DNA from: Pseudomonas syringae CC1557
GTDB taxonomy: Bacteria > Pseudomonadota > Gammaproteobacteria > Pseudomonadales > Pseudomonadaceae
NCBI RefSeq assembly: GCF_000452705.1
Contig: NZ_CP007014.1
Location: 4,589,501 to 4,653,500, forward strand
Length of the DNA stretch: 64,000 bases
Direction of reading: 5' to 3'
Numbering within the stretch: position 1 is the first letter of the stretch; each line of letters starts with the position of its first letter. The position numbers and the translations under genes were made by a program. Shown one piece after another: positions 28,454-38,868 of this stretch. The notes beneath the pieces were generated by a model, which was given only the letters and a program-made list of their open reading frames with translations, made no database searches and was not told the DNA's origin.

Positions 28454-29708
28454 CAGTAGTTTTTCTGCCAATCTGGGGACCAATGGTCTGACGGCAGACA
28501 TCCTGCGCCGAGGCGTTCTGCGGCAGATGACAGGCCTGCGCAACGGTCAGTTGGTGGTCGTTGAAGGAGGCCGGCGGCATGTGTTCGGCAAGAGCGATGC
28601 GCTGATCCAGGCCGAAGTCCACATTCTGGATTCGGCGGCCTGGGGCATGATTGCCAGCAGCGGCTCGATCGGCGCTGGCGAGGCGTTCATCCACGGTTAC
28701 TGGACCACACCTGACCTGACGGCGGTGGTACGGGTATTTGTCAGCAATCTGGATGTTCTCGACGCGATGGAAGGCGGCGTAGCGCGTCTGACCCGGCCTT
28801 TGATTCATGGTCTGCACTGGCTTAACCGCAATACCCGCAAAGGTTCGCAGAAAAACATCGCGGCCCACTACGACCTGGGCAACACACTGTTCGAACAGTT
28901 TCTCGACCCGACCATGATGTATTCGGCGGCACAGTTTCTGAATGAAAACGACACGCTTGAACAGGCGCAACTGAACAAGCTGGAGCGTATCTGCCAGAAG
29001 CTGGCCCTGAAACCCGAAGATCACCTGCTGGAAATCGGCACCGGCTGGGGCAGCATGGCCATTTACGCTGCGCAGCATTATGGCTGCCAGGTGACCACCA
29101 CCACGCTGTCGAAAGAGCAGTTTGCTTATACGCAGCAGAAGCTTGTCGAACTGGGACTGCAGGATCGCGTGACGTTGCTGCTGACCGACTACCGTGACCT
29201 GACCGGCGAGTACGACAAGCTGGTGTCCATCGAAATGATCGAAGCGGTCGGCCATCGCTTCCTGCCGACCTATTTCAAGCAATGCGCCAGCTTGCTGAAG
29301 AGCAACGGCATGATGCTGCTGCAGGCAATCACCATTCGCGAACAGCGCTATACCCAGGCCAAGCGCAATGTGGACTTCATCCAGCGCTATATTTTCCCCG
29401 GCGGCGCCCTGCCCTCGGTGGCAAAGATGCTCGACATCGTTGGCAATGATACCGATATGAACCTGCTGCACATGGAAGACTTTGGCCTGCATTACGCCCG
29501 CACGTTGCGCCTGTGGTACGACAATTTCCGGAACGCCCACGGCAAACTGACCGAACTGGGTTACGACGAGTACTTTTTGCGTCTTTGGGAGTTTTACCTG
29601 TGCTACTGCGAAGGGGGCTTCCTGGAACGGACCATCGGCACCGCGCAACTGCTGCTGGCCAAGCCGGACGCGTTACGCGAACCACTGCTTGGGCGCTTCA
29701 ATGCTTAA
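28440..29708 (+). CDS. cfa: Cyclopropane-fatty-acyl-phospholipid synthase family methyltransferase
   Basis: A 422-residue SAM enzyme. The SAM motif LLEIGTGWGSMAIYAAQHYG lies near residue 200, preceded by NIAAHYDLGNTLFEQFLDPT and MMYSAAQF, which mark the CFA-synthase family, and VSIEMIEAVGHRFLPTYFKQ carries the active-site Glu. The family adds methylene or methyl groups to unsaturated acyl chains in membrane lipids. In this context (flavoprotein, DUF1365, photolyase) it is more likely a specialised, stress- or light-linked paralogue than the housekeeping Cfa. ATG 28440 overlaps DUF1365. Confidence 0.9.
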   Translation: MKSSSSSFSANLGTNGLTADILRRGVLRQMTGLRNGQLVVVEGGRRHVFGKSDALIQAEVHILDSAAWGMIASSGSIGAGEAFIHGYWTTPDLTAVVRVFVSNLDVLDAMEGGVARLTRPLIHGLHWLNRNTRKGSQKNIAAHYDLGNTLFEQFLDPTMMYSAAQFLNENDTLEQAQLNKLERICQKLALKPEDHLLEIGTGWGSMAIYAAQHYGCQVTTTTLSKEQFAYTQQKLVELGLQDRVTLLLTDYRDLTGEYDKLVSIEMIEAVGHRFLPTYFKQCASLLKSNGMMLLQAITIREQRYTQAKRNVDFIQRYIFPGGALPSVAKMLDIVGNDTDMNLLHMEDFGLHYARTLRLWYDNFRNAHGKLTELGYDEYFLRLWEFYLCYCEGGFLERTIGTAQLLLAKPDALREPLLGRFNA

Positions 29709-30201
29709 AACCATCGCCAACGCGCTGCTGTTTCAGATCGGCTGGTTTGCCTGCGTGCTGGGCGGCAACAGCTACTGGTTGCTGATTGCTTTGGGCGTGC
29801 TGGTCATCCACTTTTTGTGGATCAGTTCGTGGGCCGCAGAAGGTCGACTGGTGACTACCGTCATGCTGATCGGCGCATTGATCGACAGCTTGCTGATGAC
29901 CCTGGGCGTGTTCGACTTCGGCGTCAGTGGCTACCTGCTGCCCTTGTGGCTGGCTTTGTTGTGGGCGGTCATGGCCACCACGCTTAATCATTGCCTGGCC
30001 TGGACCGCCAGACCGCTGTGGCGTGCAGCCATTCTTGGCGCTATCGGCGGCCCGATGTCGTACTATGCCGGCTCGCAACTGGCGCAGGTTCACCTTCCAC
30101 TTGGAGTGTGGCCGAGCATGTTGCTGCTGGGGCTGGTCTGGGCAGGTGTTTTCCCCCTGTTGCAATGGCTGGCCGGCCGCACAACGCGCCATTCAGCCTG
30201 A
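29701..30201 (+). CDS. DUF2878 family membrane protein
   Basis: A 166-residue inner-membrane protein with about five hydrophobic segments and few charged residues. It begins MLKTIANALLFQIGWFACVL, then GGNSYWLLIALGVLVIHFLW, as in DUF2878. Its ATG overlaps the CFA gene by eight bases, so it is translationally coupled. No function is known; a partner in lipid modification or transport is only inferred from context. Confidence 0.82.
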   Translation: MLKTIANALLFQIGWFACVLGGNSYWLLIALGVLVIHFLWISSWAAEGRLVTTVMLIGALIDSLLMTLGVFDFGVSGYLLPLWLALLWAVMATTLNHCLAWTARPLWRAAILGAIGGPMSYYAGSQLAQVHLPLGVWPSMLLLGLVWAGVFPLLQWLAGRTTRHSA

Positions 30202-30218
30202 CACTCGGGAGACCCGCT

Positions 30219-30533
30219 CTGGACGCCACACTTATTCCGCTCGCCGATATTCACAGCGAAACGGAAGTCACCTGCTCAACCTGTGCGGCCTGCTGCTGCC
30301 AACTGGAAGTGATGCTGATCACCGACACGGGCGTGCCCGAGCGCTATATCGATAACGACGAATGGGGTGGCGAGGTCATGTTGCGGCTGGATGACGGCTG
30401 GTGCGCAGCGCTGGATCGCAACACCATGATGTGCACGATCTATGAAAAGCGTCCCTTGATCTGTCGTGAGTTCGAAGCCGGAGCAGAAGATTGCCTGAAC
30501 GAACGCAAGGGGATTGCGACGGCTTATCTTTGA
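30219..30533 (+). CDS. YkgJ-family cysteine-cluster protein
   Basis: About 104 residues with a zinc/iron-chelating cysteine pattern: CSTCAACCCQLEVM near the N-terminus, then WCAALDRNTMMCTIYEKRPL and ICREFEAGAEDC. No ATG precedes the first cysteines in frame after the upstream stop. The best placed start is CTG at 30219, a few bases after GGGAG. The first in-frame ATG would remove the Cys cluster. Function is unknown. It is the likely last gene of the operon. Confidence 0.7.
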   Translation: MDATLIPLADIHSETEVTCSTCAACCCQLEVMLITDTGVPERYIDNDEWGGEVMLRLDDGWCAALDRNTMMCTIYEKRPLICREFEAGAEDCLNERKGIATAYL

Positions 30534-30890
30534 TTCATCACTATCGTTCCTGCGAACGCAGTTATACCTGTCTTCGACTCAGGTCACCTTTGCGCCCTTA
30601 CGGCGCCCTACTTTGAAGGACCAAAGTAGGCAAAGTCCCCGCTCCTGTTTCCGGCCCGACTTCGTCGGGTTCCTTCGCCCTGACACTGATCCGGGGGCCG
30701 CCGCAACGGGCCATCCATGGCCCGGTGCGGCTAGCCTGGCGTCCTGCCAGGCTACCCCCGGATCAGCGCCAGGACTCAGCCGTCACTTACGTCGCAATCT
30801 GTGTCGTCAGTGCCATCGCGTTAGAAAAAGCACCCGTTGGCAGTAGCTATAGACCAGGTATGACGTTGTGCCGCACCAGAGTCGATCAAA
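30534..30890. other. Intergenic region made of palindromes
   Basis: 357 bases between the YkgJ and pagL genes. No coding frame looks real. Most of it is a chain of perfect inverted repeats described separately (30607-30766). The right end (30780-30890) shows nothing I recognise. Confidence 0.6.
30607..30766. repeat. Complex palindromic element with three-way-junction shape
   Basis: Hairpins: CCTACTTTG/CAAAGTAGG (30607-30630); CCCGAC/GTCGGG (30655-30669); then an outer 12-bp perfect stem CTGATCCGGGGG (30686-30697) with CCCCCGGATCAG (30755-30766) that encloses two arms, CGGGCCAT/ATGGCCCG (30707-30724, lengthened by GCCGCA/TGCGGC) and TAGCCTGGC/GCCAGGCTA (30732-30754). I recall similar ACTTTG..CAAAGT stretches between genes in other pseudomonads, so it may be a repeated intergenic element. 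Confidence 0.7.
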
Positions 30891-31409
30891 TCAGAACGGC
30901 ATTTTGTAATGCAAAGCGTAGCTTTCGATACCGTCGTTAGGCTGCTTGATGCCGGCGTTGGAGTAATGAGTGGCACGGATGCCGACTTCATGTCCGCCAG
31001 CGAAGCGCAGGCCGAAACCGATGCGGTCTTCGAAGTTGAATGCCGAGCCGAACTTGCGATCTTCAACCTGAGTGTTGGAGAACACCGAAACACCGATACC
31101 CGCTTCGACGTAAGGCTTCACGCTGCTGTTGCCGAACTCGTACACCAGAACCGGGGAGAACGACAGGCTGTGGTTATCCTTGTAGTCCTTGCCATCCCAG
31201 TAGGTGTAGGCGCCGTCCCAATAACCGGTCAGACGGCCAATGTCGCTTTGCAACCAGGTTTTGTCCCAGTCGAACTGAACACCCAGGCGATAAGTCATTG
31301 TGGACTCGCCGGTCTGCCCAACCGAAAATTCAACGCCGTCGGCCTGCGCCAGTGAAGTCTGGCCTGCCATAAGGGCCGAGAGCACGGCCAGGCAAAAGAG
31401 TCTCTTCAT
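30891..31409 (-). CDS. pagL: Lipid A 3-O-deacylase (PagL family)
   Basis: A 172-residue outer-membrane beta-barrel that removes the 3-position acyl chain of lipid A. MKRLFCLAVLSALMAGQTSL begins the signal peptide (cleavage after AQA). The C-terminal RATHYSNAGIKQPNDGIES has the His-x-Ser-Asn motif and the Glu of the catalytic triad, and the protein ends in F (LHYKMPF), as barrel proteins do. Position before murI matches PA4661. PagL remodels LPS, linking it in theme to the O-antigen locus. Confidence 0.9.
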   Translation of the reverse strand: MKRLFCLAVLSALMAGQTSLAQADGVEFSVGQTGESTMTYRLGVQFDWDKTWLQSDIGRLTGYWDGAYTYWDGKDYKDNHSLSFSPVLVYEFGNSSVKPYVEAGIGVSVFSNTQVEDRKFGSAFNFEDRIGFGLRFAGGHEVGIRATHYSNAGIKQPNDGIESYALHYKMPF

Positions 31410-31527
31410 GAGAAACGTCCTAAATTGTATGAGTTTGTAAGAAAGTGTTGGAATTCGTTAACCGCAATTATAGAAGCCAGCGGCACAAGGTAAGTTCAGC
31501 CTCGAAACGCCTTTTTTCACATTTTTT

Positions 31528-32328
31528 TTACAAACGGAAGCTTCTCACATTGCCAGCACTTTGCGACAGAAAACGTAGGATTTTTCTGAAATTGTCCGGT
31601 ATGCCACTAGACCAGTACAAAGTCTCCCGCGCAGGACCGCCTGCAAGCAGATCGGAGCGGGACAAAAGACGCTGTAACTGACGCGCCACCGCAGCGCCGG
31701 TATCGATCAGGGTGACCGATTCGGGAAGCATTTCTCGCAGCAGCGGCTTAAGAAACGGATAGTGCGTACAGCCCAGTATGACGGTGTCACAGCGCGCTGC
31801 CAGCAAAGGCTGGACATAGCGCGCCAACAGCTCACGAATCTGCGGGCTGGTCAGATCGCCGGTTTCGATCAGTTCGACCAGCCCGGGGCAAGGCTGCGTC
31901 ACAACCTGCACGTCGCTGGCAAAACGATCCAGCAGTGCCGCGAATCTGGCGCTCTGCAGTGTCCCGGTGGTCGCCAGCACGCCGACCACACCACTGCGCG
32001 TGGCCTCGGCCGCAGGTTTTACCGCAGGCTCCATGCCCACAATCGGCCAGTCCGGATAGCGCTGACGAATATGCGCCACGCCCGCAGCGGTGGCGGTATT
32101 GCAAGCGACGACCAGCGCCTTGGCGCCTTGCTCGCGGAAAAAACCGGCAATTGTCAGGCAGCGCTCAATGATGAATTCAGGGCTTTTCTCGCCATAAGGA
32201 ATATGCCCACAGTCCGCCAGGTACAACAGCGACTCGCTGGGCAATAACTGGCGAATTTCATTCAGCACGGAAAGCCCGCCCACCCCGGAATCAAAGATCC
32301 CGACCGGCGCATCGCTGCTGTGGCTCAT
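31528..32328 (-). CDS. murI: Glutamate racemase
   Basis: A 266-residue cytoplasmic enzyme that makes D-glutamate for peptidoglycan. [20 protein letters not shown] opens the protein; the two catalytic cysteines are in [12 protein letters not shown] near residue 70 and LGCTHYPFL near 180. ATG 32328 fits family N-termini; an ATG at 32343, overlapping the moeB stop, is the alternative. The gene order murI-moeB-prmC-prfA-hemA on one strand equals PA4662-PA4666. Confidence 0.94.
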   Translation of the reverse strand: MSHSSDAPVGIFDSGVGGLSVLNEIRQLLPSESLLYLADCGHIPYGEKSPEFIIERCLTIAGFFREQGAKALVVACNTATAAGVAHIRQRYPDWPIVGMEPAVKPAAEATRSGVVGVLATTGTLQSARFAALLDRFASDVQVVTQPCPGLVELIETGDLTSPQIRELLARYVQPLLAARCDTVILGCTHYPFLKPLLREMLPESVTLIDTGAAVARQLQRLLSRSDLLAGGPARETLYWSSGIPDNFRKILRFLSQSAGNVRSFRL

Positions 32329-32335
32329 GTGGATG

Positions 32336-33106
32336 TCAGGCATGCCCGCGCTGCCCGTTTGCCGGACCGCACACGCTGCATGCCGGATCGCGTTTGACTT
32401 TCAGCTCACGAAAACGGGTGCTGAGGGCATCGATCAATAACAGGCGCCCGACCATCGGCTCGCCGAAACAGGCCAGGATCTTCAAGGCTTCCAACGATTG
32501 CAGACTGCCGACCAGCCCCACCAGAGGCCCGATGACACCGGCTTCGCTGCAGGTCAATTCGGCTTCGCTGCCATGGCCATACAAACAGTGATAGCAAGGG
32601 CTGTCGTCACGACGCGGATCGAAAACCGACAGTTGGCCCTCAAGACGGATCGCTGCGCCGCTGACCAATGGTTTGCGCGCCGCAACGCAGGCCGCATTGA
32701 CCGCCTCGCGCGTGGCGAAGTTGTCGGAACAATCGAGCACCAGATCCACAGCATTTACCGCCGCGTTCAGTGAGTCCGCGTCCAGTGCCGCACGATGGGC
32801 AATCAGGGTGATTTCAGGATTTATTGCGCTGAGTCGAGCCATGGCCGAGTCGACCTTGGAAAGACCGATGCCTGGCGTATCGTGGATGATCTGGCGCTGT
32901 AGATTGGTCAGATCAACATGGTCAAAATCCGCCAGGTGCAGCTCGCCCACCCCGGCAGCGGCCAGATAAAGAGCCACTGGCGATCCAAGCCCACCCACGC
33001 CCACGACCAGCGCACGGCTCTGCTTGAGTCGCAGTTGGCCGTCGATGTCGACATGTTGCAACAGAATCTGCCGGCTGTAGCGCAGCAGTTCCTGATCACT
33101 CAGCAC
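32336..33106 (-). CDS. moeB: ThiF/MoeB-family adenylyltransferase
   Basis: A protein of about 256 residues that adenylates the C-terminal glycine of a ubiquitin-like sulfur carrier (MoaD, possibly ThiS). [20 protein letters not shown] is the ATP site; [12 protein letters not shown] follows, and the zinc cysteines are CYHCLYGH and, at the end, CSVCGP. I prefer GTG 33106 ([17 protein letters not shown]), with GGA eight bases upstream; an ATG at 33115 is possible. It overlaps prmC slightly and murI at the other end. Confidence 0.9.
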   Translation of the reverse strand: MLSDQELLRYSRQILLQHVDIDGQLRLKQSRALVVGVGGLGSPVALYLAAAGVGELHLADFDHVDLTNLQRQIIHDTPGIGLSKVDSAMARLSAINPEITLIAHRAALDADSLNAAVNAVDLVLDCSDNFATREAVNAACVAARKPLVSGAAIRLEGQLSVFDPRRDDSPCYHCLYGHGSEAELTCSEAGVIGPLVGLVGSLQSLEALKILACFGEPMVGRLLLIDALSTRFRELKVKRDPACSVCGPANGQRGHA

Positions 33107-33933
33107 GGCTTGCATCCGAAGGTAATGCGCTCGTGCTCGCCCAGGTCGCGTCGGGTCTGGATGCGCTCGAAGCCCTGGCGAATCAGCAGCTCGCGCACGG
33201 CAGGGCCCTGATCATAACCATGCTCCAGCAACAACCAGCCTTCCGCATTCAGATGGGCAGGCGCCTGTTCGATGATCGTCCGCAGATCGTCCAGCCCATC
33301 GGCCCCGGCGACCAGCGCACTGCTCGGTTCGAAACGCACGTCACCGGCCGCCAGATGCGGATCAGTGTCGGAGATATAGGGCGGATTGCTGATGATCAGA
33401 TCGAACTGGCGACCTTGCAGGCTGCTGAACCAGTGGCTTTCAAAGACTTCGGCATTGTTCAGTTGCAGGCGCTGTCGATTGCGCTCGGCCAGCGCAACGG
33501 CTTCAGCCACACGGTCGACCGCAGTCACCTTCCACTGCTGGCGATCGCTGGCTAATGCCAGACCGATTGCACCGGTCCCGGTGCCAAGATCCAGCACCTG
33601 AGCAGATGCAAAAGCGGGCACTAATTCCAGCGCCGCCTCGACCAGCATTTCAGTCTCCGGTCGCGGTATCAACGTGTGCGGCGCGACTTCAAGGTCCAGC
33701 TTCCAGAAGCCTTGCTGACCGAGAATGTAAGCCACCGGCTCACCCTTGCGTCGACGTTCCAGATAGCCTGCAAATGCCACTGCAGCTTCAGTGCTGACGA
33801 TGCGCTCGGGCCAGGTGTGCAGAAAACTGCGTGGTTTGCCCAGTGCTGCCGCGAGCAGCAGTTCGACATCAAGCCGTGCAGTGGGTGAATCGGGAAGCTC
33901 GGCGCTTCTTAGCACACTTGCGATGATGGTCAT
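33100..33933 (-). CDS. prmC: Release-factor glutamine methyltransferase
   Basis: A 277-residue SAM enzyme that methylates the GGQ glutamine of RF1/RF2. It has the SAM motif VLDLGTGTGAIGLALASD near residue 115 and the active-site NPPY in LIISNPPYISDTDPHL near 185, with TLIPRPETEMLV before. The ATG follows directly on the prfA stop codon (TAAATG), so it is coupled to its own substrate gene. Confidence 0.95.
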   Translation of the reverse strand: MTIIASVLRSAELPDSPTARLDVELLLAAALGKPRSFLHTWPERIVSTEAAVAFAGYLERRRKGEPVAYILGQQGFWKLDLEVAPHTLIPRPETEMLVEAALELVPAFASAQVLDLGTGTGAIGLALASDRQQWKVTAVDRVAEAVALAERNRQRLQLNNAEVFESHWFSSLQGRQFDLIISNPPYISDTDPHLAAGDVRFEPSSALVAGADGLDDLRTIIEQAPAHLNAEGWLLLEHGYDQGPAVRELLIRQGFERIQTRRDLGEHERITFGCKPC

Positions 33934-35016
33934 TTAATCACCCAGTGCCGCAAGTTGATCAGCCTGATATTCAGCGAGTAGCGGCTCTATCACTGCATCA
34001 ACTCCGCCCGCCAGCACTTCATCCAGCGAGTACAGGGTCAGATTGACACGGTGATCCGTCACTCGCCCCTGAGGAAAATTGTACGTGCGGATACGCTCCG
34101 AACGATCACCCGACCCGACGAGCAGTTTGCGCTCACTGGCGATGGCATTGGCAGCCGCGCTGGTCTGTTGATCATTCAGTTTGGCAGATAACCAGGACAT
34201 TGCCCGGGCTCTGTTCTTATGCTGCGAACGCTCTTCCTGACACTCGACAACGATGCCCGATGGCAAGTGAGTGATACGGATCGCCGAGTCAGTCTTGTTG
34301 ACGTGCTGACCACCGGCCCCCGACGAACGATAGGTGTCGACGCGCAGGTCGGCCGGGTTGATTTCGATCGCTTGCTGCTCATCAGGCTCCGGCAGGACCG
34401 CAACGGTACAGGCCGACGTATGGATGCGGCCCTGGGATTCGGTCTCGGGCACGCGCTGTACACGGTGCGCGCCAGACTCAAATTTCAGTTTGCCGTAAAC
34501 ACTGTCACCCTCGACCCGCGCGATGACTTCCTTGTAACCGCCGTGCTCGCCCTCGTTTTCGGAGAGTACTTCCACCCGCCAGCCACGTCGCTCGGCATAA
34601 CGCGAATACATGCGAAACAGGTCGCCAGAGAAGATCGCGGCTTCATCACCGCCGGTTCCCGCACGGATTTCCAGAAACACGTTGCGACCGTCGTTCGGGT
34701 CCTTGGGCAGCAGCATGCGCTGCAATTGAGCTTCCAGCTCGACCAGTTGCTGTTTTGTCTCGCGCACTTCCTCGACAGCCATTTCGCGCATGTCCGGGTC
34801 GCTGTCTTTGAGCAGAGCCTGTGCGCCGTCAAGATCGCCCTGCACCTTGAGCAACTGCGTGTAGAGCGCAACAACCGGCTCCACCTCGGCGTACTCACGG
34901 GAATAAGCGCGAAAGCGTGTCTGATCGCTGATGACTTCCGCGTCGCCTAGCAGCGCGGTCAGTTCCTCGAAACGGTCGCTGAGTACATCCAGCTTATTGA
35001 GCAGTGAAGCTTTCAT
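33934..35016 (-). CDS. prfA: Peptide chain release factor 1
   Basis: A 360-residue RF1 that ends translation at UAA and UAG. The GGQ motif is in [20 protein letters not shown] near residue 230. The stop-reading loop region lies before it, and the length is the family norm. It overlaps the hemA stop by four bases and is followed at once by prmC. The hemA-prfA-prmC order is common in gamma-proteobacteria. Confidence 0.97.
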   Translation of the reverse strand: MKASLLNKLDVLSDRFEELTALLGDAEVISDQTRFRAYSREYAEVEPVVALYTQLLKVQGDLDGAQALLKDSDPDMREMAVEEVRETKQQLVELEAQLQRMLLPKDPNDGRNVFLEIRAGTGGDEAAIFSGDLFRMYSRYAERRGWRVEVLSENEGEHGGYKEVIARVEGDSVYGKLKFESGAHRVQRVPETESQGRIHTSACTVAVLPEPDEQQAIEINPADLRVDTYRSSGAGGQHVNKTDSAIRITHLPSGIVVECQEERSQHKNRARAMSWLSAKLNDQQTSAAANAIASERKLLVGSGDRSERIRTYNFPQGRVTDHRVNLTLYSLDEVLAGGVDAVIEPLLAEYQADQLAALGD

Positions 35017-36290
35017 TGCGGGGGTTTATCCGTCGAGCCCTCACCGAGGGCAAAAAGTTCCTGGGCCATGGCCAGCGCATCCACGCGACCTTCAGCAGAC
35101 AGCTTCTTCAGTTGCACACTGGGCGCGTGCAGCAATTTGTTGGTCAGCCCGCGTGCCAGCTGGATCAGCACCTCTTCGGCATTGCTGCCGTTGGCCAGCA
35201 TGCGCTGCGCCTTGCTCAATTCTTCGTCGCGCAACCGCTCGCTCTGCTGACGGTAAGCGCGCAATACGTCGACCGCCGCCAGTTCGCGCAGGCGCGACAT
35301 GAAGTCTTCGGCACCGACACTGACCAATTGTTCGGCAGCCAGTGCCGCACCCTGACGGCTCTTGAGGTTTTCTGCCACTACTTCATGCAGATCATCGACG
35401 CTGTACAGGTAAACGTCGTCCAGCTCGCCGACTTCCGGTTCGATGTCGCGCGGTACGGCGATGTCGACCATGAAAATAGGTTTGTGCTTACGCAGTTTCA
35501 GCGCACTTTCCACCGCACCCTTGCCGAGAATCGGCAACTGACTGGCGGTGGAGCTGATAACGATGTCGCTGTTGACCAGTTCAGCAGGAATATCCGAGAG
35601 CAGCACCGCATGCGCACCAAACTCGGCGGCGAGCATGCTGGCACGCTCCAGCGTTCGGTTAGCCACCACGATTCGCTTGACGCCAAGGTCATGCAGGTGC
35701 CGGGCGACCAGAGTAATGGTCTCGCCTGCACCGATCAACAACGCCTGACTGCGTTGCAGGTCGCTGAAAATCTGTTTCGCAAGGCTGACTGCGGCAAACG
35801 CCACTGAAACCGGGTTTTCACCGATTGCGGTGTCTGTGCGCACCTGTTTGGCGGCGCTGAATGTGGCCTGAAACAGGCGACCGAGCAATGGCCCGACCGT
35901 TCCGGCTTCGCGGGCAACGGCATACGCGGACTTCATCTGACCGAGAATCTGCGGCTCGCCCAGCACCAGCGAGTCCAGCCCCGACGCCACGCGCATCATG
36001 TGACGCACTGCCGCATCATCCTCATGGACATAGGCGCTGGCGCGCAACTCTTCCAGGCTGAGGTGATGGTAATTGGCAAGCCAGGCCAGAATGCTGTCGG
36101 CCGCGAGGTGATCATGTTCGATGTACAGTTCGCTGCGATTGCATGTCGAAAGGATCGCAGCCTCACGACTGTCGGTCAGGCGACACAGCTGTTGCAGCGC
36201 CTCGACCAGCTGTTCCGGGGTAAATGCCACACGCTCGCGAACGTCGACCGAGGCGGTCTTATGGTTGATACCGAGTGCAAGGAAGGCCAT
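35013..36290 (-). CDS. hemA: Glutamyl-tRNA reductase
   Basis: A 425-residue enzyme that reduces glutamyl-tRNA to glutamate-1-semialdehyde, the first committed step of C5 haem synthesis. [20 protein letters not shown] opens it; the catalytic Cys is in [13 protein letters not shown] near residue 50, and [15 protein letters not shown] is the NADPH site near 185. It is divergent from the TPR lipoprotein gene. Promoters for both should lie in 36291-36516. Confidence 0.97.
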   Translation of the reverse strand: MAFLALGINHKTASVDVRERVAFTPEQLVEALQQLCRLTDSREAAILSTCNRSELYIEHDHLAADSILAWLANYHHLSLEELRASAYVHEDDAAVRHMMRVASGLDSLVLGEPQILGQMKSAYAVAREAGTVGPLLGRLFQATFSAAKQVRTDTAIGENPVSVAFAAVSLAKQIFSDLQRSQALLIGAGETITLVARHLHDLGVKRIVVANRTLERASMLAAEFGAHAVLLSDIPAELVNSDIVISSTASQLPILGKGAVESALKLRKHKPIFMVDIAVPRDIEPEVGELDDVYLYSVDDLHEVVAENLKSRQGAALAAEQLVSVGAEDFMSRLRELAAVDVLRAYRQQSERLRDEELSKAQRMLANGSNAEEVLIQLARGLTNKLLHAPSVQLKKLSAEGRVDALAMAQELFALGEGSTDKPPQ

Positions 36291-36516
36291 TCAGGGTCGC
36301 AAGTGGTGACATGAAGCCGGTAATTGTCCTACTTCGATAGGTTCAGAACAACCACCGCATATTATTGTCCCACTACAATCGCACGTTGTCGGCAGCGCTT
36401 TGAGGCCGGCAACGCAGCAAACATCAGCATTGCATCAGTTTTTCCGACGGCTGTGGGTTTTGCCGACAGCCTTGTGTCATGATGCTCACACCGCAGGTAA
36501 GCCGCCCTTCTTATAT

Positions 36517-38244
36517 ATGAATAGATCCTCCGCGTTGTTCCTAGCTCTTGCCTTTCTAGGTGGCTGCCAGTCCATGGCCCCCGCTACGTCGCAACCCGTG
36601 ACAGCCCAGAAAGATGCACCTCCCGCGCCTGAAGCCAAGCCGCAGGTGTACGGCTCGTTCACTCAGGACACCCTGGTCAGCCTGTTGAGCGCGGAGCTGG
36701 CTGGCCAGCGCAACCGTTTCGATATCGCGCTGGATAACTACGTGACCCAGGCGATCAAGACTCAGGACCCTGGCGTTTCGGAGCGTGCCTACCGTATTGC
36801 CGAGTACATGGGCGCGGATCAGTCTGCACTGCAAACAGCGCTGATCTGGGCAAAAAACGATCCGAAGAATCTGGAGGCACAACGCGCCGCTGCGATCCAG
36901 CTGGCACGTGCCGGGCGTTATGACGACTCTCTGGTGTACATGGAGAGAGTCCTGCAAGGCCAGGGCGATACCCATTTTGACTTCCTCGCACTGTCCGCGG
37001 CGGAAACCGACCCGGACACCCGCAATGGCCTGCTTAAAAGTTTCGACCGACTGCTGGGTAAATACCCCAACAACGGTCAGCTGATTTTCGGCAAGGCGCT
37101 GCTGCTCCAGCAGAACGGCGACGCCGAGCAGTCGCTCAAGCTGCTTGAAGACAACCCGCCGAAAGAAGGCGAAGTCGCGCCTATTCTGTTGCACGCACGC
37201 TTGCTGCAAAGCATGAATCGCGGCAAGGAAGCGGTGCCCCTGCTGGAAAAAAGCATCAAGAAGTACCCGGACGACAAGCGCCTGCGCCTGACGTATGCGC
37301 GCATGCTGGTCGAACAGAACCGCATGGAAGACGCCAAAGTACAGTTCGCTGCGCTTTTGCAGCAGTACCCCGATGACGACGAGTTGCGCTTTTCGCTGGC
37401 ACTGGTCTGCCTCGAAGCCAAGGCCTGGGATGAAGCAGCAGGTTACCTCGAAGAACTGATTGCCCGAGGCGCGCATGTGGATTCGGCGCATTTGAATCTG
37501 GGCCGCATTCACGAGGAGCGCGAGGACCCGCAAAGCGCGCTTAATGAATACGCTCAAGTCGGCCCGGGGCCGGACTATCTCGCCGCGCAGTTGCGCCAGG
37601 CCGATATTCTGGTCAGCAATGGCAACGGCGCGGAAGCCGCCAAACGGCTTTCCGAAGCGCGCGCCGAAGAGCCGGATTACGCAATCCAGCTGTACCTCAT
37701 CGAAGCCGAGACGCTGACCAGCAATGATCAGTTGGATCGTGGCTGGCAGGTCCTGAGCCAGGCGCTCAAGCAATATCCGGACGACGTCAATCTGCTTTAT
37801 ACGCGGGCCATGCTGGCTGAAAAGCGCAATGACCTGACCCAGATGGAAAAAGACCTGCGCACCATCATCAAGCGCGAACCGGAAAACGCCATGGCGCTGA
37901 ACGCGCTGGGGTACACCCTTTCGGACCGCACGACCCGCTACGCAGAAGCCCGAGCACTGATCGAGAAAGCCCACAAGATCAACCCCGATGATCCAGCAGT
38001 ACTCGACAGCCTTGGCTGGGTGAACTACCGCATGGGGAATCTGGACGCCGCCGAAGGCTATCTGCGTCAGGCCCTTGAGCGCTTTCCCGACCATGAAGTA
38101 GCAGCGCATCTGGGCGAAGTACTGTGGGCCAAGGGCGAGCAGCGCGAAGCCCGTAAAGTCTGGGCAAAAGCCCTGGAACAGCAACCCGACAGCCCTATTC
38201 TGCGCAGCACCCTGCAGCGCTTGACCGGATCAGAGAACCTTTGA
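36517..38244 (+). CDS. TPR-repeat outer-membrane lipoprotein (PA4667-like)
   Basis: A 575-residue lipoprotein. [20 protein letters not shown] has the lipobox LGGC, so it is probably anchored to the outer membrane. After a low-complexity linker, the rest is a chain of tetratricopeptide repeats, the last ones being [20 protein letters not shown] and [20 protein letters not shown]. It is a scaffold for protein contacts; partners are unknown. ATG 36517 is chosen because the signal peptide begins there. The stop is four bases before lolB, as at PA4667/PA4668. Confidence 0.88.
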   Translation: MNRSSALFLALAFLGGCQSMAPATSQPVTAQKDAPPAPEAKPQVYGSFTQDTLVSLLSAELAGQRNRFDIALDNYVTQAIKTQDPGVSERAYRIAEYMGADQSALQTALIWAKNDPKNLEAQRAAAIQLARAGRYDDSLVYMERVLQGQGDTHFDFLALSAAETDPDTRNGLLKSFDRLLGKYPNNGQLIFGKALLLQQNGDAEQSLKLLEDNPPKEGEVAPILLHARLLQSMNRGKEAVPLLEKSIKKYPDDKRLRLTYARMLVEQNRMEDAKVQFAALLQQYPDDDELRFSLALVCLEAKAWDEAAGYLEELIARGAHVDSAHLNLGRIHEEREDPQSALNEYAQVGPGPDYLAAQLRQADILVSNGNGAEAAKRLSEARAEEPDYAIQLYLIEAETLTSNDQLDRGWQVLSQALKQYPDDVNLLYTRAMLAEKRNDLTQMEKDLRTIIKREPENAMALNALGYTLSDRTTRYAEARALIEKAHKINPDDPAVLDSLGWVNYRMGNLDAAEGYLRQALERFPDHEVAAHLGEVLWAKGEQREARKVWAKALEQQPDSPILRSTLQRLTGSENL

Positions 38245-38248
38245 CGTT

Positions 38249-38866
38249 ATGTTTTTGCGCCACGTAATCGTATTCAGCCTTATCGCCCTGCTCACCGGCT
38301 GCGCCGGACTCACTTCCCGCGAAGCCGTTCAGGGCAAGGGCGATCCCGCGCAATGGCGCGAACATAAACAGCAATTGAGCAGCCTCGATGGCTGGCAGAT
38401 CAACGGCAAGGTCGGTATTCGTGCGCCGAAGGATTCCGGCAGCGGCACCCTGTTCTGGCTACAGCGCCAGGACTACTACGATATTCGCCTGTCCGGTCCG
38501 CTGGGCCGGGGCGCTGCGCGACTGACCGGCCGGCCGGGTGCCGTGGCACTGGAAGTGGCCAATCAGGGTCGCTACGAGGCCGCGACACCGGAGTCGCTGC
38601 TGCAGGATCAACTGGGCTGGAAACTGCCCGTTTCGCATCTCGTGTGGTGGGTCCGCGGCTTGCCCGCCCCCGACAGCAAGAGCAGCGTGACGCTGGATGG
38701 CGACAGCCGCCTGGCGAGCCTGATTCAGGATGACTGGCAGGTGGAATACCTCAGTTATGTCGAACAGAACGGCTACTGGCTGCCTGAGCGCATCAAGCTG
38801 CACGGTCAGGACCTCGACGTCACACTGGTCATCAAGGACTGGCAGCCTCGCAAACTGGGGCAATAA
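38249..38866 (+). CDS. lolB: Outer-membrane lipoprotein receptor LolB
   Basis: A 205-residue lipoprotein that accepts lipoproteins from LolA and inserts them in the outer membrane. [20 protein letters not shown] is the lipoprotein signal (lipobox LTGC). The body has [20 protein letters not shown], and WWVRGLPAP, typical for LolB. It is followed by ispE after two bases. The pairing lolB-ispE-prs is widely conserved. Confidence 0.94.
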   Translation: MFLRHVIVFSLIALLTGCAGLTSREAVQGKGDPAQWREHKQQLSSLDGWQINGKVGIRAPKDSGSGTLFWLQRQDYYDIRLSGPLGRGAARLTGRPGAVALEVANQGRYEAATPESLLQDQLGWKLPVSHLVWWVRGLPAPDSKSSVTLDGDSRLASLIQDDWQVEYLSYVEQNGYWLPERIKLHGQDLDVTLVIKDWQPRKLGQ

Positions 38867-38868
38867 GC

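Noticed and set aside
28371..29648. 425-codon minus-strand frame opposite the CFA synthase
   Set aside because: Antisense shadow; the CFA-synthase motifs on the plus strand are clear.
36556..38184. 542-codon minus-strand frame opposite the TPR lipoprotein gene
   Set aside because: Shadow of the TPR gene; no signal, no family pattern.
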